Below, one piece after another: positions 56,804 to 64,000 of a DNA stretch of 64,000 bases. Position 1 is the stretch's first letter. The number at the start of each line of letters is the position of its first letter. The notes under the pieces are model-generated. The model made no database searches. It was not told the DNA's origin and saw only the letters and a program-made list of their open reading frames with translations. The DNA is from Drechslerella dactyloides (lineage: Eukaryota > Ascomycota > Orbiliomycetes > Orbiliales > Orbiliaceae), in assembly GCA_020064725.1 (NCBI GenBank), contig JAGTWJ010000017.1:2170001-2234000 (forward strand), read 5' to 3'. The position numbers and the translations under genes were made by a program.

Positions 56804-58671
56804 ATGCTGTACACTCGAAATGTCTGTCGTTTCTCTCCATCCTCCTCCTCCTCCTCTTACTGCTCCCTCTCTCGTTCCCCTTCTCCTTCCTTGTTGTTCT
56901 ACAGTCGCCTTCAGCTTGCCAAGTTACAACCGATAGCGGCGAGGCGGACGACTACGACGGTGACGACGACTTCAGCTCCTGATTTCGCGAACGCTCACCG
57001 GACAGAGATCTTTACTCGGATATCGGCCCGCCACAGGTCCACGTTGCTCCCGCCCGCGATACAGAGTGTCACGGTACGGCGTTTCACGAACAGTGGTCGG
57101 ACGACATTGCTACAAGCTCAAGCTCAAGCGAAACGGCCGACGGTGTCTGCGCGACCGGGAGTGGTGCTAGCAAAGATGGCGTCTTCGGGGAAACATTCGC
57201 ACGACCATGATCATGACCACGATCACGACCATGGACACTCGCACGGGCATTCGCACGGCCTGTTTGGGCATCACCATCACCATAGTCCCGCGGATAACGT
57301 TTTCCTAACGAGCAAGAACAAGAGTGACGCGGGCGTCAGGATCACGCGAATAGGTACTTTTCACCCCACCACATCGTTGGACGACGGACGACGGACTATG
57401 GATTGGGATTTGCTGACAGACGGGTGTGCTCTGTAGGATTGCTCGTGAATCTCCTCATGGCGGTATCCAAAGGCTTCGGTGGGTGGTATTTCCACTCGCA
57501 AGCCCTGGTCGCGGACGCGATGCACGCGTTAACAGACCTCGTCTCGGACTTTATGACGCTGGCGACGGTCAGCTGGGCGCTGAAGCCACCGACGAAGATG
57601 TTCCCGAACGGGTTCGGCAAGGTGGAGAGTCTGGGTAGTCTGGGGGTTAGCAGTCTGCTGCTGTTCGGGGGGCTGGCAATGGGTATGTTACGTCATCCGG
57701 AATGGTGCTACGTGGGATGGTCGTGTGCTGACAATTGGCTGGTTTGCAGGGTTGAATGGTGTTGAAATGCTGTATACGCAGTTCACAGGCGAGCATTTGC
57801 CGGCGTTCTTGGAAGGGCTGGGGCATAGCCATAGCCATATCGGACTTGACCATGGGCATGACGGACACGATCACGGACACGGACACTCGCACTCGCACTC
57901 GGATTTAGGTCCTAATATCAACGCGGCGTGGCTGGCTGGAGGGAGTATCATTGTGAAGGAGTGGCTATATCGAGCGAGTGAGTGGTGCTGTTCAATGCCG
58001 TTACGGCAATAGTATAGCTTGCTAACGGATGCGGGAATACAGCCATGAAGATTGCGAAGGAGCGCAAGTCGTCGGTCCTGGCATCAAACGCAGTGCATCA
58101 TCGGATCGACTCGCTGACAGCAATGGTCGCCCTGGTGTCTATATCCCTGAGCAATATCCTCCGCAACGCCGCGTGGCTGGACCCCGTCGGCGGGCTGCTG
58201 GTTTCCCTGATGGTTATTCGCGCCGGGTGGGCCAATTCACGGGCAGCACTGTTCGAGCTTGCGGACATGGGCATCGATGACGAAATGCAGGTAGATATCA
58301 AGCGCGTGGCCGAGAACACCCTCAAGGAGGAACGTCTCGCGCACGTGAACCCAGGGATTGCAGGCAGTGTGAAGAGCGTCGGTGGAATCAAGAGTGGCCA
58401 AAACTTCCTGGTGGACCTGACAATCTCGCTGGAAAGCCGCGCAACGCTGGAGGATATGGCCCGGATCGAGGAGATGCTGCGCCGGGATCTAGGCGAGGAT
58501 GTGAGAGGGGTGAGGAAGGTGAGAGTCAGGTTCATCCAGGATGGGGCGGAGGAAGCCAGCGAATTTGTGGAGACGAAGGAGGGGGACTTGGGGAGCGATA
58601 GCGAGGATGAGCACAGCCATTCGCATGCTCATGAGAACGGGCATAAGCACGAGGAGAAGAAGCACAGGTAG
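56804..58671 (+). CDS. mitochondrial cation diffusion facilitator, MMT1/MMT2-type
   Basis: Four exons, 56804-57353, 57437-57682, 57750-57977 and 58043-58671, give 550 aa; all introns are phase 1. The family (yeast Mmt1/Mmt2) exports or handles iron across the inner mitochondrial membrane. Residues 1-125 form a long Ser/Arg/Thr-rich targeting region. A His/Asp-rich block at 131-160 (for example HDHDHDHDHDHGHSHGHSHG) precedes the carrier. Core motifs are HSQALVADAMHALTDLVSDF, the metal site of helix 2, KMFPNGFGKVESLGSLGVSS, and SVLASNAVHHRIDSLTAMVA, the paired site of helix 5. A second His-rich loop (around GHDGHDHGHGHSHSHS) lies between helices 4 and 5, and the C-terminus again ends with His/Glu. 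Sub-family assignment to the iron-type rather than zinc-type carrier rests on the KVESLGSLG and NAVHHRIDSLT pattern and the presequence. Confidence 0.9.
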
Positions 58672-59081
58672 GGACGCTCGCCGCTTTACCTTGTATGTGG
58701 CTGGATTCTGCATTGGTGTATATTGGTGTACGGGTGGGTAGATCTTGCTTGGACGTGTATATAAGCATTAGAGTTACCGCGACATTCTGCAGTTTACGAG
58801 AACATGCGATAGATGCTCTGTCACTGCTCAAATTCCTTTCACTTGTCTCTCTAGGTTACAATGTGAAGGTTGACATTTGAGGCTGATTACGTAATTTAAA
58901 GCTTGCGCCAAGTGTGTTCTTCACCAGCTGTCGCCGTTCCAAAAAAAAAATTCCATCCCCATCACCAAGCTTCACGCTCCGTCAACAACCCTACGCTCCC
59001 TCCCGATTCATCCGACAGCCATCGGAGGAAACACATTCCCTAGACTCCGTTAATCAGTCGAGCGACCTTTACCCCGCAATC
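58672..59081. other. intergenic, 0.4 kb
   Basis: 3' flank of the carrier gene and compact promoter of rpb6; an A-run occurs at about 58940-58949. Nothing else seen. Confidence 0.75.
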
Positions 59082-59827
59082 ATGTCCGACTACGGCGACG
59101 ATGGCGGCGAGGCCGAGTACGTGATGAATCCCCGTCCATCGAGAACCCCAGATCGCGAAGCTAACAGCGCCTAGGTTCAACGAGCCCTACGACGATCCCG
59201 AAGCCTTTGACGACCACGAGTTCGACGAGAACGAACCCTACGACCAGGCCGATCAAGCCAACGATAACGACGACGGTGACGAGGAAGGACACGCGAACGG
59301 GATGAACGGCTCCGGTGGCGGTATGCGGACCCACGGTACTGGGCCGGATTTTGTCGCGTCCGGCGACGTCGCAGCTATGGCGGCAAGTCAGGGCCGTGGC
59401 GGGGTCGCCGACGAAAGCAAGAAGAAGATCCCGAATGACAAGCGAATGACCACTCCGTACATGACCAAGTACGAGAGGGCCAGGCTTCTCGGCACGCGGG
59501 CTCTTCAGATCAGGTGGGTGCTTCCGTCAACGCCAAATGCCCATCCATGCATCACAGGAAGATAGCTGACAGGTACGGGCTGTAGCATGAACGCCCCGGT
59601 CCTCGTTGACACGGAAGGGCAAACCGACCCGCTCCAGATCGCGCTGAAGGAGCTCAACGAGAAGAAGATCCCGCTTATCGTTCGCCGCTACTTGCCAGAT
59701 GGATGGTGCGTTACACCCATTTCCCCCCTCACACGGCCAAATGCGATGCGCAGCTAGGAGCAGAATGACAAGTTAACGTAGTACGGTCTGCAGTTACGAG
59801 GACTGGACCTGCGAAGAGCTCCTTTAG
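59082..59827 (+). CDS. rpb6: RNA polymerases I, II and III shared subunit RPB6 (ABC23-type)
   Basis: Four exons, 59082-59116, 59175-59513, 59586-59705 and 59794-59827, give 175 aa. RPB6 is a small subunit common to all three nuclear RNA polymerases; it stabilises the clamp and assembly of the two largest subunits. Residues 1-50 are very acidic (EFNEPYDDPEAFDDHEFDEN), as in all orthologues. The folded core is RMTTPYMTKYERARLLGTRA, then LQISMNAPVLVDTEGQTDPL, ALKELNEKKIPLIVRRYLPD and EDWTCEELL at the end. The yeast protein is 155 aa, so the extra length is in the acidic and Gly-rich part. The first exon has only 35 nt, and the last exon 34 nt including the stop. Splice junctions restore the conserved helix and the RRYLPDG-x-YEDW motif, which supports the model. 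Confidence 0.96.
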
Positions 59828-60707
59828 GAAGGGACTTGGTTCGACGAGCAACAGCGCGCGAATCTGCCTTCGCCATCAGCGCACAGTCAGACTCCGACTC
59901 ATATGGCAATCGATCGCAACGGCGGCCGCATTCCATCTTCGCCAGCTATGGGGCCTGCAGATGCTTCCACGCGAGAGCAGGCGAATGGCTTGACTAACGG
60001 ACTGGTCAACGGTTATCACAATGACGACTAGGTTCCAACGGAGTTCGTAGAAGAGATGGAGGACTGGGTGGTCAAGCATCTCCACATATAACTTATTGAC
60101 AGTATCGGCGGGTAGATGCAGATGAAGAAATTTTATATAAACTGTACTGTACAATAGGGCGTTCGCGGGGTCAATTTCCTTTGTCGCATTTTTACTTGCA
60201 TCGTGGGGGTGGATCGGTTCACAAGGAAGTTATGAATATATACACTCGCGCAACTGTTGAATGCCGTTTCACGACCGTAGACGCGTAAATTCCAGCAGTA
60301 TACTAGTAGCAGGTCCTCGGCTATCGATAAGCGGGCAACTGGTTGGCGAGCTGCTCTGCCAGCACATTTCGTCATATCGCTCGGAGCAAGAGGAGACAGA
60401 CCAGCACGTCGCTCAAACACCACCACCACGAAGCTTAACCTTCGACCAATTCAAAGACTCCGCGAACTCTCTTCCACCAACATCTTATCATCCGCTACCG
60501 CATAGAGATCCCGAAGGTCAAGTGTGCGCCACCATAAACCACTTGCTTGCTATTTCGACCACCAATTGCTGTCACACGTTCGTTCGTTCGAAGCAAACAT
60601 TCACAAGTCCTCGACGATATAAGACCTCTAGCCATCTTACAATTCAAACGCCTTTCGCTACCAAGCTCCAACTTGATTGCAGCTCCAGTCCAGTATTCAA
60701 AGGCGAG
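59828..60707. other. intergenic, 0.9 kb
   Basis: 3' flank of rpb6 and promoter/leader of the oxidoreductase gene. No gene seen. Confidence 0.7.
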
Positions 60708-62107
60708 ATGGAGCAGCAACAGCAACACGAGCCGCTCGACAGCAGGTACATGCCCGCTGTCGCGATCCTGGCTCCCGGCGAGATGGGCACGGGTATTGGC
60801 ATCATGCTTCGGCATTACGGATATACTGTCGCCACTCAACTGGCTGGACGAAGGTGCGACGATACCATTGCATACCTCTTTCTCTACGCCTCGATCTTGC
60901 GCAAGCTTGCGATCGAAGAAGCAGCACGAAGGATGGTTTCACTAACGCGTCGAATAGTGACTACACCGTTCAACGAGCCCGCGACGCCCAGTTCCACTGC
61001 TACCCCTCCGACGAAGACATCATTGCCGAATGCACCTACGTCTTCTCCATTGTACCCCCCGCCGCTGCTATCGCCACCGCCCGCAGAATCGCAGACGCGG
61101 CCGTCAGCTTTGCCTCTGCTGCCGTCGCCCCGGAAAATCCTCCCGCTCCACTCTACTTTCTCGATCTGAACGCCACGTCGCCGTCAACGGCACGCACCAT
61201 TGCTGCGCTTTTCAGCAGCGCCAACGAACAGCTAGCTGGTAACCCTGCCGGTCGTAAGATCGTGTTTGTGGACGGCGCGATTATTGGAGGTCCGCCGAAG
61301 CTGGACCCACATAATGGGGAATGGTTCAAGCCGAATATCATGCTAAGCGGGCCGACGAAGCTATCGCAGACGGCATTCAACGAGACTGATGATGCAACAA
61401 CGCTGGTCGAGACGGAGGAGGATGACGGGGAGGTTTTGGAGCGAGCGCTGGGAGTCAAGTGGGTTGGAAACGAGATCGGCCAGGCGAGTGGTGTCAAGAT
61501 GTGCTTTGCCAGTCTCACGAAGGTAGGATACTCTAACCACTTATATTACAGATACTATCAATCATGTAGGAGTTGCGATGGCGGTAGCTGACTGGCATAT
61601 CACTGAATATAGGGACTGACGGCCCTCGCGATCGAGTCATTCACAACCGCGTCGGCGCTGGGCCTGCTCAAGCCGCTGCAGGACCAGCTGGCCGAAAAGA
61701 CCCCCCTGATCTCAGGCTTCGTCAACAATGCGATCGTGCAGATGCCGCCGAAAGCGTACCGATGGATCGGTGAAATGGAGGAAATCGCAGAGACGTTCTA
61801 CACAGAAGGCGGCTTCGACCGGACCATCTACACGGGGACCGCAGAGGTGTTCCGAACGATCAACGAGGACACGGAACTCGGGCGGGAGCGCAGCTGGATG
61901 CGCAACCGCGGCAAGACGGTGGAGGACGTAACGCAACTGCTGGCGGAAGGGATGCGGCATCGTAGGGATAGGCTGTCTCGTGCCGCGACGGCAGTGGGCG
62001 GCGCTCCCGCACCTGGGACTGAGAAGCTGGGAGATGCGCTTACGGGGTTGAAGATTGATGGGGAGGGAGAAACAAGCGAAACTAAGGGCAAGCAGACTGA
62101 GAAGTAG
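60708..62107 (+). CDS. 6-phosphogluconate-dehydrogenase-like NAD(P)-binding oxidoreductase (DUF1932 type)
   Basis: Three exons, 60708-60853, 60958-61522 and 61613-62107, give 401 aa. The first intron has a CACTAACG branch point. The N-terminal Rossmann fold begins AVAILAPGEMGTGIGIMLRH (17-36), with the glycine motif of the beta-hydroxyacid dehydrogenase superfamily. It continues with ECTYVFSIVPPAAA and YFLDLNATSPSTA, which match the second and fourth strands. The segment FVDGAIIGGPPKL holds the substrate-loop pattern seen in DUF1932 proteins. Then SGVKMCFASLTKGLTALAIE supplies the helix with the catalytic-type Lys, followed by an all-helical C-terminal domain (RSWMRNRGKTVEDVTQLLAE). It is not the canonical Gnd1 decarboxylating enzyme, which is longer and has different substrate motifs. 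The true substrate is unknown. Start at 60708 (MEQQQQHEP) is the first ATG giving a normal Rossmann start. Confidence 0.85.
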
Positions 62108-63139
62108 CGGGCGTGCGTACGTATTTATGTTATAACGTTCCTGCTACTCGCTTGTTGCTTGATTTCAGACCTGATGCTTGTCTGTCTTTTGCTTGTTCTA
62201 GGCGGATGCGGTGCAGCGGTCTGGGTAGTGCGGATACCTACCTAATTATCGGGGGTTGAGGTGAGCTTGGCTTGCATGCGCGATACCCCTCGTCGGTTCG
62301 TTCGTTCATTCCATCGATCGCTTTTGATGTTTTTAATGATAGCCAGATATCAACTGGTGTGTTTTGATTTTGGCTGTTGAGGGGTGCATAAGTAAGCGCT
62401 TCGGGATGCGGTAGATGTCTTTTTAGCAATTTGCTGTTCGTTTGGCATATTTGTAGTTTTTTATTCCGTAGACTTACATCTGTAGATATACGGAGCTTGA
62501 CACCGGACTTGTTCTTGTGATGCATATTCTAGTGATGGAAACGTAGACATTATCTCGCAAGCCAGACGCCTTCCGTAGACACGTGGGTCCAAAATTAAGT
62601 ACAGGTATATACATGTCCTCATTACCAAGGATAATGTTCCGAATCATCTGTATGAACGCCGGGGAAGATAGAAACGCTTCCGACAGCGTTTTCCAAAACG
62701 TGCCGACAAGACTAAACGTTTTTTCCAACGTTTTCTAGAACGTCGTAAAAACCACTATTATTTCACAACGTTTCTAGAAATGTAGTAGAGAACGTTTCCA
62801 CGACGTCACAATGCACACAACGTCCTAGACAGCATTGGCCTAGGGCGGACGTTTGCCCTAATTAGATTGTAATATCCTCGTTCGAACGTTCCGAAGATCA
62901 TAACGTTGTATGATTTATGACCGTTTTCTGATCGTTTTCTAAGACCCAGCTCCTGCTAAACTATACTCCCCAGACTAGACTATACTTATGCTCCAATGCA
63001 GTTTATGGACTGATACACATCTGCATATATAGAAACTTGATGATAACTGCTTTGTCTTTATGTTTATGTTTATCCAAAGACATATATTACGGAAGGGATC
63101 AATGGTGTCGATACGAGGAATCGATCCAAAAACCAACAG
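62108..63139. other. intergenic, 1 kb
   Basis: 3' flank of the oxidoreductase gene, then the AACGTT/TTCTAGAA motif cluster (separate entry), then the 3' side of the HNH relic. No gene seen. Confidence 0.65.
62686..62940. repeat. cluster of AACGTT-type and TTCTAGAA motifs
   Basis: About ten (A)ACGT(T)/CGTTTTC elements lie within 255 bp, on an AT-rich background. Two near-identical 17-bp units, AACGTTTTCTAGAACGT (62727-62743) and AACGTTTCTAGAAATGT (62767-62783), each carry the palindrome TTCTAGAA. Further elements are at about 62686, 62715, 62791, 62819, 62849, 62884, 62902, 62921 and 62932. TTCTAGAA matches the nTTCnnGAAn heat-shock element core. It may be a degraded tandem repeat or a regulator-binding array. 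Confidence 0.6.
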
Positions 63140-63923
63140 TTACAAGGTAGCTATTTCTTCTAGCTCCTCATTATCATCGAATCCAAGCTCCCACTCCTCT
63201 GTTGACCGGCCAGCAAGTCTGACGATGCGACTCAGGCTTCCATGGAGCCACAGCAAATGTGGATGCGGAAGTGGCATCTCTTCCGGATCATCCGTTTCGA
63301 AGGCGATTGCGTCGCCGTCCACTAGTATGCGCCTGGTGTTACTATCACAGATCCCCGCGTCAGCTAGTGATGGGTCTGTATCGACACTGTGCATGACGAC
63401 GTCGTCGATGCATAGTCGTGTTATACCGGCGCTTGTTTGCGATAGGGGGGTGGTCGGTGTTGGGAGGGGGTGGTATTTGACGACGTAGCGGCTGGGTGTA
63501 GGCGTATCTCCAAAGTGTGAGAGGTCGACGGACATTGGAGTTGACTCGTCGGAATCGAGCGGCTCGAGATAGAAATACCCTGAAGCCCATTCTGAATGCA
63601 CTGCATTTACTAGCGTGATTGTGTTTTCCAGCTTGTTGGTGGTGTTCGCCGAACCGGGGTTCTGTGAGACTGTGATAAGATGGTCTCGTAGCATTATGGC
63701 GGCAGGCTCTCCTATGAGCATCTTTAGCAGTTTCCAGAAGTTTGTCTATGGGTGGCCACAGCTTGTTAACAGTCCAATCGCGCATTATATGGGTGGTGAC
63801 ACAGCTTACTCTGAGATCTTCCGCTAGAGTTTGGCCGATCGAGGATGGCAGTATGTTGCAAACTTGAAGGGATGGGCCTCTTCTTCCTGAGATCCTGCAG
63901 CGTTGCTTATCTCTTTCCCCGGT
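63140..63923 (-). pseudogene. decayed HNH-nuclease-domain gene
   Basis: The upstream part of the minus strand (63923 to about 63750) reads DKQRCRISGRRGPSLQV, CNILPSSIGQ, then MRDWTVNKLWPPIDKLLETA. The downstream part (about 63720 to 63140) reads IMLRDHLITVSQNPG, then LENTITLVNAVHSEWASGYF and ends ATL-stop. Together these follow the fungal HNH_2 pattern (C-x-x-[ST]-G, then HI-x-P, then N-x-I-x-L-x5-H). The two parts lie in different frames with no room for an intron, so one base has been lost or gained near 63720-63740. The first HNH histidine is Asn here (CNILP instead of the usual HI-x-P). The N-terminus is missing: an in-frame stop precedes the CRISG segment. The segment downstream of 63721 is still open for 193 codons. 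Family assignment is by pattern only. Confidence 0.5.
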
Positions 63924-64000
63924 CTATATATTCAGCGATAGATCAATATCACACTCCACGAAGAAGTATCAATAAGAGAGGGATCTATGGTGACGGTCGA

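Noticed and set aside
28018..62107. A xylose/pentose-phosphate gene cluster (xylulokinase with the phosphogluconate-dehydrogenase-like gene)
   Set aside because: The genes are tens of kilobases apart with unrelated genes between them; no evidence of co-regulation.

Overview
The window is nuclear DNA of a filamentous ascomycete (Pezizomycotina; a eurotiomycete-like fungus is my inference). Short introns of about 45-90 nt have GT donors, CTAAC/CTGAC-type branch points and AG acceptors. The gene set also fits: acrB, PHO85/PhoA-type kinase, Gpc1, fungal xylulokinase and an MMT-type iron carrier. There is no rRNA, convincing tRNA, CRISPR array or intact transposon.

Layout. 0.2-16.4 kb is ordinary housekeeping DNA: 6-phosphogluconolactonase (-), a DCAF/Iqw1-type WD40 protein (-), a coiled-coil protein (-), DPM2 (-) divergent from the splicing factor CWC22 (+), and a PHO85-family CDK (+). 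16.4-25.4 kb is gene-poor except for one gene that single-frame ORFs do not show: a six-exon mitochondrial ClpP protease (-). 25.5-41.6 kb holds an F-box protein (+), xylulokinase (-), a second F-box-like protein with C-terminal CxxC pairs (+), a TPR-like protein (-), TAF5 (-) and the glycerophosphocholine acyltransferase Gpc1 (+). 41.6-52.9 kb looks like an accessory island: decayed coding fragments, a broken partial copy of a zinc-finger gene, the four-exon C2H2 zinc-finger gene itself, and long non-coding flanks. 52.9-62.1 kb has four co-oriented genes: acrB, an MMT-type mitochondrial cation carrier, RPB6 and a 6-phosphogluconate-dehydrogenase-like oxidoreductase. The right edge has a cluster of AACGTT/TTCTAGAA motifs and a decayed HNH-nuclease gene.

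How the genes work together. They are mostly independent housekeeping functions: transcription (TAF5, RPB6), splicing (CWC22), lipid and glycan metabolism (DPM2, Gpc1), sugar phosphate metabolism (6-phosphogluconolactonase, xylulokinase), signalling and protein turnover (PHO85, Iqw1-type adaptor, F-box proteins, AcrB) and mitochondria (ClpP, MMT-type carrier). I see no biosynthetic cluster. The items most worth following up are the hidden ClpP gene, the zinc-finger gene with its broken upstream copy, the HNH relic and the motif cluster beside it.

Exon structures were worked out by hand from splice signals and reading-frame continuity. Every multi-exon model given a product closes in frame, but none has transcript support here. 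Family assignments rest on recognised motifs, not on searches.
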